Part shown: positions 34,182 through 42,670 of the stretch, in pieces
How positions within the stretch are numbered: position 1 is the stretch's first letter
Layout of the letters: each line of letters starts with the position of its first letter
NCBI GenBank assembly: GCA_963785815.1
Contig: CAWAWN010000002.1
Span: 992,001 to 1,056,000, forward strand
Length of the DNA: 64,000 nt
Direction of reading: 5' to 3'
Source of the DNA: UBA4742 sp963785815
Lineage (GTDB): Bacteria; Actinomycetota; Acidimicrobiia; Acidimicrobiales; Acidimicrobilacustridaceae
The notes under the pieces: generated by a model
Database searches by the model: none
Seen by the model: only the letters and a program-made list of their open reading frames with translations
Told to the model about the DNA's origin: nothing
Translations under genes and position numbers: made by a program

Positions 34182-35792
34182 TCAGCCGACGGCGCCCTCG
34201 GCCACCAGCCGCTCCAGCAGCAGCTCCGGCTGCTCCTGCTCCAGCCGCTCCACCCAGTACTGGCTCTCGAACAGGGCCAGGATCGTCCCGTCCGCCCGGC
34301 ACAGCACGCGCACGCCCCGCATCCCCTTCAGCGCCTCGGCCCCCGCGTCATCGGTGCGCCGAGCCAGCCGGTACGACGTGGGCAGCAGCTCCACCGGGGC
34401 CCCGAACTCGTTCTCCAGCCGGTGCACGGCCACCTCGAACTGCATCGGCCCGACCGCAGCCAGCACCGGGGCCTGGTCCCCCTGGTCGGCATCCCGCAGC
34501 ACCTGCACCACGCCCTCCTCGTCGAGCTGCGCGATCCCCTTGCGGAACTGCTTGAACCGTCCGGTGTCGCGCACCCGGGCCACGCTGAAGTGCTCGGGGG
34601 CGAAGCTGGGGATGGCCGGGAAGGTCACCGGCTCGTCGATCCACAGGCTGTCGCCCACCCGCACGTCGGTGGCGTTGACCAGCCCGACCACGTCGCCCGG
34701 GAACGCCTCGTCGATGGTCTCGCGCTCCTGGCCGAAGACCTGGTGGGCGTACTTGGTGGCGAACGGCTTGCCCGTCGCTCCGTGGGTCACCACCATCCCC
34801 CGCTCGAAGCGCCCCGAGCACACCCGCAGGAAGGCGATGCGGTCGCGGTGGGAGGGATCCATGTTGGCCTGCACCTTGAACACGAAGCCGGAGAAGGGGG
34901 CGTCGAGCGGGCGGGGCACGCCGTCGGCGTCGGGCCGGGGGCCGGGCGCTGGCACCAGCTCGGCCACGGCGTCGAGCAGCTTGCGCACCCCGAAGTTGGT
35001 CAGGGCCGAACCGAAGAACACGGGCGTGGCCTCGCCGGCCAGGAACGCCTTGTGGTCCAGCTCGGCCCCGGCGCCGTCGAGCAAGGCGATCTCGTCGATG
35101 GCCGCGTCCCACGCCGCCCCCTCCTCGGCGGCGGCGCGATCGGGTGCCACCAGCTCCTCCGGGGCCTCGGTGGCGCCGCGGGCCACCCGGCTGAAGCGGG
35201 TGAACTGGCCGTCGCGCCGGTCGACCACGCCCCGGAAGTCGCCGGCGATGCCCACCGGCCAGGTGACCGGCGTGGGCACCAGCCCGATCTGGCGCTCGAT
35301 CTCGTCGAGCAGGTCGACCGGGTCGAGCCCGGGACGATCCCACTTGTTGATGAAGCTCAGCAGGGGCAGGCCTCGCTGGCGGCACACGTCGAACAGCTTG
35401 AGGGTCTGGGGCTCGATGCCCTTGGCCGCGTCCAGCACCATCACGGCGGCGTCGGCCGCGGCCAGCACCCGATACGTGTCCTCGGAGAAGTCGCGGTGAC
35501 CCGGCGTGTCGAGCAGGTTGACCACCAGCTCGGCGTCGGGTCCCGCCCCAGTCGGGGTGTAGGGGAACTGCAGCACCGTGGAGGTGATGGAGATGCCGCG
35601 CTGCTGCTCGAGGGCCATCCAGTCGGAGGTGGCCGAGCGTCGCCCGGATCGGGCCTTCACCGCGCCGGCCTCGTTGGTCAGCGCGCCGCCATAGAGCAGG
35701 AACTTCTCGGTGAGGGTGGTCTTGCCCGCGTCCGGGTGGGAGATGATGGCGAAGGTGCGCCGTCTGGCGGCCTCCTGGGCGGGACTGGGCAT
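34182..35792 (-). CDS. prfC: Peptide chain release factor 3
   Basis: A 536-residue translational GTPase that recycles RF1/RF2 from ribosomes. The GTPase motifs are intact: IISHPDAGKTTLTEKF (G1), RGISITSTVLQFPY (G2), LLDTPGHRDFSEDTYR (G3) and SFINKWDRPGLDP (G4). The RF3-specific domains follow, with FVFKVQANMDPSHRDRIAFL and QLDEEGVVQVLRDAD and the C-terminal FEVAVHRLENEFG. Length matches the family. It is not operon-linked to the regulator upstream in this window. Its start lies near a divergent gap to the esterase gene, both on the minus strand. Confidence 0.95.
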   Translation of the reverse strand: MPSPAQEAARRRTFAIISHPDAGKTTLTEKFLLYGGALTNEAGAVKARSGRRSATSDWMALEQQRGISITSTVLQFPYTPTGAGPDAELVVNLLDTPGHRDFSEDTYRVLAAADAAVMVLDAAKGIEPQTLKLFDVCRQRGLPLLSFINKWDRPGLDPVDLLDEIERQIGLVPTPVTWPVGIAGDFRGVVDRRDGQFTRFSRVARGATEAPEELVAPDRAAAEEGAAWDAAIDEIALLDGAGAELDHKAFLAGEATPVFFGSALTNFGVRKLLDAVAELVPAPGPRPDADGVPRPLDAPFSGFVFKVQANMDPSHRDRIAFLRVCSGRFERGMVVTHGATGKPFATKYAHQVFGQERETIDEAFPGDVVGLVNATDVRVGDSLWIDEPVTFPAIPSFAPEHFSVARVRDTGRFKQFRKGIAQLDEEGVVQVLRDADQGDQAPVLAAVGPMQFEVAVHRLENEFGAPVELLPTSYRLARRTDDAGAEALKGMRGVRVLCRADGTILALFESQYWVERLEQEQPELLLERLVAEGAVG

Positions 35793-35884
35793 CGCTCCAG
35801 GCTAACGGTCCGCGACCGGCGCCCAGCGGAGCCGCGACCGTTGGGGCTGGCCCCAGGCGATGGCCGGGGTGCGCAGGGGCGCAG

Positions 35885-37051
35885 CTACAAGGAGGCGTAG
35901 ACCGCGGCCATGAGGTTGGCGCTGCGAGCGTCGCCGGCCAGCCCCATGTCCATGCGGTTCATCACGTACCCCATGGCCAGCTCGGCATCGGGATCGGCCC
36001 ATCCGACGGAGCCCCCGGCGCCGAAGTGGCCGAAGCTGCCCGGCTCGAACGGCATCACCGTGGACGGGACCATGTAGCCCAGCCCGAACTGGATGTCCAT
36101 GTTCAACAGCACCAGGTTGGGACCCGAGGTGCGCTGGGCGGTGGCGGCCTTGATCTGGTCGGGGCCCAGCAGGCGCACGCCGTCGACCTCGCTCACCAGC
36201 GAGGCGTACATGCGGGCCAGCGACCGGGCATCGGTGATGCCGTTGGCGGCCGGGATCTCGGCCGCGTGGACCTCCCGGGAGTTGAACTGCCCGAACCCGG
36301 CTCCGATGTCGACCCCGAAGGCGCCCCCCGGGGCGGACAGCGCTTTGCCCAACATGGTGTCGGGCCCCATGAACTGGTCCATCAGCTCGCGGGCCGGCCC
36401 GTCGCTGGGCAGCTCGGGCGTGACCAGGGGGGCCACCCGAGGCTCGATCGCCTCGGGCAGGCCGATCCAGAAGTCGAGGCCGAGGGGAGCGGCCACCTCG
36501 TCGCGGAAGAACGTCCCCAGGCTGCGCCCGTCGATGCGGTGCACCACCTCGCCCACCAGCCAGCCGTAGGTGGTGGCGTGGTAGCCGTGGGCCGTGCCCG
36601 GCTCCCACTTGGGGGCCTCGGCGGCCAAGGCCTCGACCACGGGATCCCAGGCCAGGGCCTGCTCGAGGGTCATCGGGGCGTCGGTCCAGGCCAGGCCGGC
36701 CTGGTGGGTGAGCAGGTGGGCCACCGGCATCGACTCCTTGCCGGCGGCGGCGAACTCGGGCCAGCACGCAGCTACCGGAGCCTCGACGTCGAGGCGTCCC
36801 TCCTGGGCCAGCAGGTGGGCGCAGGTGGCCGTGGCCCCCTTGGTGGTCGAGAAGACCAGCGCCACCGTGTCCTCGTCCCACGATCGGCCGGTAGCCGGAT
36901 CGGCCACCCCACCCCACAGGTCGACCACCTTCTGGCCGCGGTGGTACGCGGCGAACGCCGCGCCCACCTCGGCCTCGGCCTCGAAGTTGGCCGCGAACGC
37001 GTCGCGCACCCCGTCGAAGTCGTCTGCGGTCCACCCCTGGATGTCAGCCAT
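35885..37051 (-). CDS. Serine hydrolase, beta-lactamase (class C/EstB) family
   Basis: A 388-residue penicillin-binding-protein-fold hydrolase. The catalytic Ser-x-x-Lys is in LVFSTTKGATATCAHLL (STTK). The second motif Tyr lies in AHGYHATTYGWLVGEVV. The C-terminal HFGAGGSVGWADP supplies the third, KTG-like strand as HxGxGG, typical of esterase EstB and LACTB-like members rather than true beta-lactamases (family knowledge). No signal peptide is present, so a cytoplasmic carboxylesterase or peptidase role is more likely than antibiotic resistance. The ATG at 37051 (MADIQGWTADDFDGV) begins the domain; the open frame upstream is low complexity. Confidence 0.85.
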   Translation of the reverse strand: MADIQGWTADDFDGVRDAFAANFEAEAEVGAAFAAYHRGQKVVDLWGGVADPATGRSWDEDTVALVFSTTKGATATCAHLLAQEGRLDVEAPVAACWPEFAAAGKESMPVAHLLTHQAGLAWTDAPMTLEQALAWDPVVEALAAEAPKWEPGTAHGYHATTYGWLVGEVVHRIDGRSLGTFFRDEVAAPLGLDFWIGLPEAIEPRVAPLVTPELPSDGPARELMDQFMGPDTMLGKALSAPGGAFGVDIGAGFGQFNSREVHAAEIPAANGITDARSLARMYASLVSEVDGVRLLGPDQIKAATAQRTSGPNLVLLNMDIQFGLGYMVPSTVMPFEPGSFGHFGAGGSVGWADPDAELAMGYVMNRMDMGLAGDARSANLMAAVYASL

Positions 37052-37086
37052 GGCGGCCACGGTAGCCGGGCTGGCCGACGGCGAGC

Positions 37087-37851
37087 TCAGGCGTCGGGGC
37101 CGGGGCCCGCCGCCTCCGCCGCCTCCGCGGCCTGGTCGGGGGCCACCGGATCGGGGCCGTCGGCCAGGATCTGGTAGAGCGCCCGACGGGCCTCCTCGAG
37201 CACGGCCGACGCCCGGGCGTGCTGGTCGGCCGACCCGGTCTGGAGCACCTGCCCGAAGGCGGCGCCCAGCTGGCGCATCTGGTCGGCCAGCGCTCGGGCG
37301 CCGCCGGCTCCGCCGCCGCCCAGATCCCACGGGGCCTTGGCCCGCTCACCCAGTTCCTCGATCTGGGCCCGGCCCTCGTCGGTCAGGGTGAACACCCGCT
37401 TGCCCTGGGACTGGTCGGCGGTCACCAGCCCTTCGTCCTCCAGGGCCTGGAGCGTGGGGTAGACCGATCCGGGGCTGGGCTGCCAGCGCCCACCACTGCG
37501 CTCGGAGATCTCCTGGATCATCTGGTAGCCGTGCATGGGCTCGATGGCCAGCAGGGCCAGGATGGCCAGCCGGACATCGCCGCGGGAACGACGAGGACCG
37601 CCGAACCCCCGACCACCCCACGGCCCGCCCCAGGGTCCGCCGGGACCGCCGCGGCCACCTCGGCCGCCGTAGTCGCCCCGGGCCGGGCGGCGGTCGCGCC
37701 CGTCGTCATCGGGCCAGCGTCGTCCCGGTCGGGCGCGGCGCGAGGCGCGGTCATCGCTGAAGGGCCAGTCGGCCCGGTTGCGGCCGTCGTCGTCGTGGTG
37801 TCGGCGGGGACGACCTTCGGCGCCGTGGGCGCCGGTCTCGTGCTTGCTCAT
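37087..37851 (-). CDS. PadR-family transcriptional regulator with Gly/Arg-rich N-terminus
   Basis: A 254-residue regulator. The first 90 residues are a disordered Arg/Asp/Gly-rich extension (GDYGGRGGRGGPGGPWGG). The PadR winged helix follows (about 93-165, RLAILALLAIEPMHGYQMIQ then SPGSVYPTLQALEDEGLV), and then a helical dimerisation tail (ARASAVLEEARRALYQILA). PadR members usually repress genes for transporters or stress responses and bind palindromes at their own promoter. A perfect 12-bp palindrome, ACGATATATCGT, lies 64 bases upstream of the ATG. The esterase gene is 35 bases downstream on the same strand and may be co-transcribed. Confidence 0.87.
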   Translation of the reverse strand: MSKHETGAHGAEGRPRRHHDDDGRNRADWPFSDDRASRRARPGRRWPDDDGRDRRPARGDYGGRGGRGGPGGPWGGPWGGRGFGGPRRSRGDVRLAILALLAIEPMHGYQMIQEISERSGGRWQPSPGSVYPTLQALEDEGLVTADQSQGKRVFTLTDEGRAQIEELGERAKAPWDLGGGGAGGARALADQMRQLGAAFGQVLQTGSADQHARASAVLEEARRALYQILADGPDPVAPDQAAEAAEAAGPGPDA

Positions 37852-37914
37852 CGTGAGCTCCTCTCCCGGGGGGCTTCTGCCGGCCGGACTATCTCGTTCT
37901 ATCTACGAGCAGTC

Positions 37915-37926
37915 ACGATATATCGT
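37915..37926. promoter_or_regulatory. Candidate PadR operator palindrome
   Basis: ACGATATATCGT is a perfect palindrome in the AT-rich promoter region of the PadR gene. TATCTCG and TATCTACGA half-site-like copies lie just on the gene side. TATCG-type palindromes are common targets of PadR-like regulators (family knowledge). Confidence 0.55.
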
Positions 37927-38032
37927 TACTGCGCCCATGACAACCCCCCTGACCCGAGATCTGTGCGCCCCACCACCGTGCACGTGGCGACATGGGCAGG
38001 CGGGCAGGCGGGGGCGAGGGCGGGGGAGGGCG

Positions 38033-40963
38033 CTACCAGTGGGCGTCGGCGCGCAGCAGCTCACCCGTGTCGTGGTCGGTGCCGGGACGGGCCATGAAGT
38101 AGCCCTGCCCCCGGTCGCAACCCAGCTGGCGCAAGAGCGCGAGCTGGGCTGCGGTCTCCACCCCTTCGGCCACCGCCACCAGGCCCAGGGCGTGGGCCAG
38201 CGTCACGATGGCCGACACCACGGCGATGTCGCTGGCCCGGTCGTCGTCCTCGTCGTCAGCGCTGCCCGAGCTGCCCGAGCTGCCCGAGCTGCCCGAGCTG
38301 CCCGAGCCAGCGTCGACGGTCGCGTCCGCGACGCGGGCGGTCAGCACCTCCACGAAGGACCTGTCGACCTTCAACAGGTCCACGGGGAACCGCCGCAGGT
38401 AGCTGAGCGACGAGTAGCCCGTCCCGAAGTCGTCGACCGCCAGCTTCACCCCCAGGGCGTGGAGCTGGCTGAGCGTCTCCTGGGACATGTCGACGTCGTC
38501 CATGAGCACGCTCTCGGTGATCTCCAGCTCGACCAGGTGGGGATCGATGGCCGTCTCGGCCAGCACCGCGGCCACGTCGGCCACCAGCTCGGAGTGACCG
38601 AGCTGGCGACCCGAGAGGTTCACCGACAGGCGCAGCGGATCGAGCGCGGGCACCTCGGCCTGCCAGCGCTGGACCTGTCGGCAGGCCTGGTCGAGCACCC
38701 AGGCCCCGATGGGCACGATGAGCCCGGTCTCCTCGGCCACGGTGATGAACTCGTCGGGGTTGAGCAGCCCCCGCTCCGGGTGCTCCCAGCGCAGCAGGGC
38801 CTCGACACCGTCGATCGAGCCGGTCCGCATCTCGATGATGGGCTGGTAGTAGATGCGCAGCTCGCGCCGTTCGAGGGCGCGGCGCAGGGCGGTCTCGATG
38901 TCGAGGCGGTCCACCGCGCTGGCCCGCATGGCGTGGTCGAACAGCTCCCAGCGGGCCCGGCCCCGGTCCTTGGCCCGGTACATGGCGGCGTCGGCGTCAC
39001 GGATCAGGGTCTCGGCGTCGACGTCGATGTCGACCGGGCAGGCGATGCCGATGCTCACGCCCACGAACACCTCGGTGTCGTCCACCACGAAGCGCCCACT
39101 GACGGCCCGGTCGACGCGCTCGGCCACCGCCACCGCGTCGGCCTGGTCCAGCACGTCCTCGCACAGCACCACGAACTCGTCGCCGCCGAAGCGGGCCACG
39201 GTGTCCCCCGGGCGCAGGGCCAGGGCCAGGCGTTCGCTGATGGCCACCAGCAGCCGATCGCCCAGGCTGTGGCCCAGGCTGTCGTTGACCACCTTGAAGT
39301 GGTCCAGGTCGAGGAACAGCACGGCCACGCGGCGGTGGTGGCGCCGGGCCCGGCTGAGCGACTGGTCGAGCCGCTCGATCAGCAGGGCGCGGTTGGGCAG
39401 GCCGGTGAGCGGATCGTGGGTGGCCTGATGGGCCAGGCGCTGCTCGAACGCCTTCCGCTCGCTCAGGTCGTGCATCACGATCGAGTAGTAGACGTTGTCG
39501 TCCTCGGTGTCGCGGTGACGCAGGAGCTGCGCCCACACGGGCATGACCCCGCCCTCGGGCCGGTCCAACCCGACCTCGCCCGACCACGAGCCCTCGGCGT
39601 CCACCACGGGCAGCATCTCTTCCACCACCCGGTCCTGGAGGGGCTCGGACAGCACGTCGGCCAGCGAGATCCCGGCGGCGTCGGGGCTGACCCCCAGGAA
39701 GCGGCGGGCGGCGGCGTTGAGGTACAGCAGGTCCCCGGATCGGCTGGCGATGGCCACCAGATCGGCGGTGGCCTCGAAGATCTCGGTGAGGCGCTGCATC
39801 TGGCGCTGCGACGTCTTGCGCTCGGTGATGTCCTCGATGGCCCCGATGGCGCCGGTCACCACCCCGTCGTCGTCGCGCAGCAGCGAGGTGCGCAGAGACA
39901 CCCAGCGGACCTCGCCGTCGGGCCGGCGCATCCGGAACTCGATGGGTCGGGTGGTGGTTCGGGTCTGGCTGGCCGGCAGGATCGGCTCGAACCGCCACAG
40001 GTCCTCGGGGTGGACGATGTTGCGCCACCCCATCCCCATGGCCTCCGACGCCGACTGGCCGGCGATCTCGCACCAGCGCTGGTTGACGTAGGTGCACAGG
40101 CCGGCCTCGTCGCGCTGGTAGATCCCGGTGGGCGACGACTCGGTGAGCGAGCGGAACCGCTGCTCGCTGGACCGCAGGGCCTCCAGGGCGTCGTGGCGCC
40201 ACTGGACGTCGTGGATGCTGAAGGTGAACTCGCGGACCCGCCCGTCGGGGTCCTGCACCGGTCCGCCCGTGATCTCCACCAGGCTCGACGAGCCGTCGGC
40301 GTGGTCCAGGCGCAACGCCATGGGCTCGACGTCCTGGACGTCGTCGATGGCCGAGGCCATGCGCTCGATGGCGGCGGCCTGGTCCAGCTCCCGGACGAAG
40401 TCGAAAGCCGACCGCCCGATCATCTCGTCGGGCCGGAAGCCCAGCATCTGGCGCACGGCGTTGGAGATCCAGGTGATGGTGCCGTCGAGGTCCAGCGAGC
40501 CGATCACGTCGGGGCTCGACTGCAGGAGGGCCTCGAGGCGACCCTCGGTGTCGACCACCGGCTCGAGGCCCCGGCCCTCGGTGACGTCGGTGAAGGCCAC
40601 CACCACTCCACCCCAATGCGGGTCCTCGAGGAGGTTGATGAAGACGCCCTCCAGCCAGCGATAGCGGCCGTCGCGGTGGCGGGAGCGCACCAGCCAGGTC
40701 TGGGTCGACCCGGGATGGGAGATCAGCTCGACCCAGCGGTGCACGGCCGCCGGCCGGTCGGCCTCGTGCATCAGCTCGGTGTGATCGACCTGGGCGTACT
40801 CCTCCGGGGTGTAGCCGGTCACCTTCTCGACCGTGGGGCTGGCGAAGAGCACGCCACCGTTGGCATCCAGCAGGCCGTGGCAGTCCCCGGCCGCCAGGGC
40901 GGCCAGCTCGGCGGTGCGGTCTGCCGGGCTCGGAGGACCGCCGCCTGGCGGTACCAGCTCCAT
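38033..40963 (-). CDS. Multi-PAS diguanylate cyclase/phosphodiesterase (GGDEF-EAL)
   Basis: A 976-residue cytoplasmic c-di-GMP enzyme. Four PAS units lie at about residues 20-130, 140-260, 270-390 and 393-510. The GGDEF domain (about 515-680) has an intact RFGGDEFVVL and a product-inhibition I-site, RPGD, five residues upstream. The EAL domain (about 695-965) has VEALLRW, TESVLMDDVDMS, DDFGTGYSSLSYL, LLKVDRSFV and VAEGVETAAQL. Both catalytic centres look competent. An unusual Gly-Ser-Ser repeat with an acidic run (SGSSGSSGSSGSSGSADDED) is inserted in the EAL domain, between the catalytic Lys strand and AEGVE. The ATG at 40963 gives the first residues before PAS1. There are no membrane helices, so it senses intracellular signals. 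Confidence 0.92.
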   Translation of the reverse strand: MELVPPGGGPPSPADRTAELAALAAGDCHGLLDANGGVLFASPTVEKVTGYTPEEYAQVDHTELMHEADRPAAVHRWVELISHPGSTQTWLVRSRHRDGRYRWLEGVFINLLEDPHWGGVVVAFTDVTEGRGLEPVVDTEGRLEALLQSSPDVIGSLDLDGTITWISNAVRQMLGFRPDEMIGRSAFDFVRELDQAAAIERMASAIDDVQDVEPMALRLDHADGSSSLVEITGGPVQDPDGRVREFTFSIHDVQWRHDALEALRSSEQRFRSLTESSPTGIYQRDEAGLCTYVNQRWCEIAGQSASEAMGMGWRNIVHPEDLWRFEPILPASQTRTTTRPIEFRMRRPDGEVRWVSLRTSLLRDDDGVVTGAIGAIEDITERKTSQRQMQRLTEIFEATADLVAIASRSGDLLYLNAAARRFLGVSPDAAGISLADVLSEPLQDRVVEEMLPVVDAEGSWSGEVGLDRPEGGVMPVWAQLLRHRDTEDDNVYYSIVMHDLSERKAFEQRLAHQATHDPLTGLPNRALLIERLDQSLSRARRHHRRVAVLFLDLDHFKVVNDSLGHSLGDRLLVAISERLALALRPGDTVARFGGDEFVVLCEDVLDQADAVAVAERVDRAVSGRFVVDDTEVFVGVSIGIACPVDIDVDAETLIRDADAAMYRAKDRGRARWELFDHAMRASAVDRLDIETALRRALERRELRIYYQPIIEMRTGSIDGVEALLRWEHPERGLLNPDEFITVAEETGLIVPIGAWVLDQACRQVQRWQAEVPALDPLRLSVNLSGRQLGHSELVADVAAVLAETAIDPHLVELEITESVLMDDVDMSQETLSQLHALGVKLAVDDFGTGYSSLSYLRRFPVDLLKVDRSFVEVLTARVADATVDAGSGSSGSSGSSGSSGSADDEDDDRASDIAVVSAIVTLAHALGLVAVAEGVETAAQLALLRQLGCDRGQGYFMARPGTDHDTGELLRADAHW
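38261..38305. repeat. Five tandem copies of a 9-nt unit inside the EAL domain
   Basis: GCTGCCCGA occurs five times head to tail, encoding the Ser-Ser-Gly repeats in the EAL domain of the GGDEF-EAL protein. The unit preserves frame, so length variants would remain translatable. Confidence 0.93.
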
Positions 40964-41006
40964 GACGCCGAATGGTAGGGGCCGCAGAGGAGCGCCGCCG
41001 GCTTGG

Positions 41007-41276
41007 TCAGCCCGGCGGGCCCGGGGCTCCGCCCTCGTCGGGGCCCGGTTCGATGCCGGCCAGGATGCGGGTGACCTCCACCTGGGCACCGGCCAGCCGG
41101 GCCCGGCAGCGCTCGAGCAGCGCCGCGGCCCGGGCCACGCGCTCGGCCAGGTGGTCGATGTCGGGCTGGCCGCTCTCGAGATCGGCCAGGATGGCCTCCA
41201 GCTCGGCCAGCGCATCGGCGTACCCGAGGGCGTCCAGGCCGGCGTCGGCGCCTTCGCCGGTGCCCGGATCGCTCAT
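41007..41276 (-). CDS. xseB: Exodeoxyribonuclease VII small subunit
   Basis: An 89-residue helical protein that assembles with XseA into exonuclease VII. The core ALAELEAILADLESGQPDID and LAERVARAAALLERCRARL matches the two-helix XseB fold. N- and C-terminal extensions are Gly/Glu-rich. The ATG overlaps the xseA stop as ATGA, the usual xseA-xseB coupling. Confidence 0.92.
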   Translation of the reverse strand: MSDPGTGEGADAGLDALGYADALAELEAILADLESGQPDIDHLAERVARAAALLERCRARLAGAQVEVTRILAGIEPGPDEGGAPGPPG

Positions 41277-42619
41277 GGCTCGACCACCTGGCTGCGGGTG
41301 GTGCCTCCGGCCAGGGTGGTGACCAGCACCTGGCCGACCTCGAGCTGATCGGGGTGGCGCACCAGCTCGCCGTCGGACGTGCGGGTGATCGACCAGCCCC
41401 GGGCCAGGGCGCGGGCCGGGTCGACCGCGGCGGTGCGGGCGGCCATGGCGTCGAGGCGCAGCTCGGCGGCCAGCGAGGCGCTCGGGGCGGCGCGCTGCAG
41501 GCGGCGTCGGCGCTCGTCCAGGTCGTGGCGGGCCGCCCCGATGGCCAGGGCGCCAGCCCGCGACGCCGCGGTGGCGTGGTCGTGGACCCGGACGGCTTCC
41601 TGGTCGAGCACCTGCAGGGCTCGTCGGACCAGCTGGGCGAAGGTCTCGTCGACCCGCTGGTGGTAGCGCCGGGCCCGATCCACCAGGTGGGCGGCGCACG
41701 CCGTCGGGGTCTTGTGGGCTCGGTGGGCGACCTGGTCGGCCACGCTGGTGTCGATCTCGTGGCCGATGCCCGTCAGCACGGGGACGGCGCAGGTGGCGAT
41801 GGCCCGGGCCAGGGCCAGGTCGTCGAAGGCGGCCAGGTCGGTGCGCGCACCACCGCCTCGAACCACCGCCACCACGTCGACCCTGGCCGCCGCCAGCCGG
41901 GCCAGGGCCGCGGTCACCGATCGGGCTGCGTCGCGTCCCTGTACCCGGGCGTCGGCCACCACCACGGCGAAGCCCAGGCCGCTGGTCTCCAGCTCGTGGA
42001 CGAAGTCGGCCTCGGCCACGCTGGCCACGCTGGTCACCACCCCGATGCGCCACGGACGGGCGGCCAGGGGCACCGACGCGTTCTGGTCCAGCAGACCCTC
42101 GCCGGCCAGGGCGGCCAGCACCCGCTCGCGCTCGCTGGCCAGCCGGCCGAGCGTGTAGGCGGGGTCGATCGAGGTCATCTTGAGCTGGAGCTGGCCCTGG
42201 GGGCCGTAGAAGGCCACGCGGCCGCGCAGGCGGATCTCGAGGCCATCGGTCATGCGCACGCCACCCGTCCGTTTGAGGATGGCGTTCACCACCGCCTTGT
42301 CGGTGGCGAACAGGGCCACCGACACCTTGCCCAGCGGTGGCCTGCCCGGCGGGCCCGGCTCTACCAGATCGAAGTACACGTGGCCCGAGTTGGCCCGCCG
42401 TAGCGAGCTGATCTCGCCCTGGACCCAGACCTCGTCGGGGAAGCACACCGCCAGCGCGGTCGACACCGCCTCGGCCAGCTGGCTGACCCGCAGCGTCGGC
42501 GCCGCGTCCTCGCCGCCCCGACGGGACGGGTCGAACAGCTGGGGTTGGCCGAGAGCTGAGCCGCCGTCGGGGTCGAGGGATCGATGCGGACCGTCCACAT
42601 GGCCGACGGTAGCGCCCAT
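41273..42619 (-). CDS. xseA: Exodeoxyribonuclease VII large subunit
   Basis: A 448-residue catalytic subunit of exonuclease VII, which degrades single-stranded DNA from both ends. The N-terminal OB fold reads VWVQGEISSLRRANSGHVYF. The catalytic region contains PWRIGVVTSVASVAEADFVH, VDVVAVVRGGGARTDLAAFD (Gly-rich motif) and VLTGIGHEIDTSVADQVAH, all characteristic. A coiled-coil region follows, and the conserved end GWSITRTSDGELV is present. The ATG at 42619 was chosen because it begins just before the low-complexity N-terminus; starts further upstream would overlap the divergent GGDEF/EAL gene. Confidence 0.93.
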   Translation of the reverse strand: MGATVGHVDGPHRSLDPDGGSALGQPQLFDPSRRGGEDAAPTLRVSQLAEAVSTALAVCFPDEVWVQGEISSLRRANSGHVYFDLVEPGPPGRPPLGKVSVALFATDKAVVNAILKRTGGVRMTDGLEIRLRGRVAFYGPQGQLQLKMTSIDPAYTLGRLASERERVLAALAGEGLLDQNASVPLAARPWRIGVVTSVASVAEADFVHELETSGLGFAVVVADARVQGRDAARSVTAALARLAAARVDVVAVVRGGGARTDLAAFDDLALARAIATCAVPVLTGIGHEIDTSVADQVAHRAHKTPTACAAHLVDRARRYHQRVDETFAQLVRRALQVLDQEAVRVHDHATAASRAGALAIGAARHDLDERRRRLQRAAPSASLAAELRLDAMAARTAAVDPARALARGWSITRTSDGELVRHPDQLEVGQVLVTTLAGGTTRSQVVEP

Positions 42620-42670
42620 GACGACCACTCTCCGAGGTATCGCCGAGCGACATGGCCGCGCCACGTAAGA

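Noticed and set aside
35885..37051. Calling the serine hydrolase an antibiotic-resistance beta-lactamase
   Set aside because: No signal peptide, and HxGxGG in place of KTG: pattern of EstB/LACTB-like esterases.
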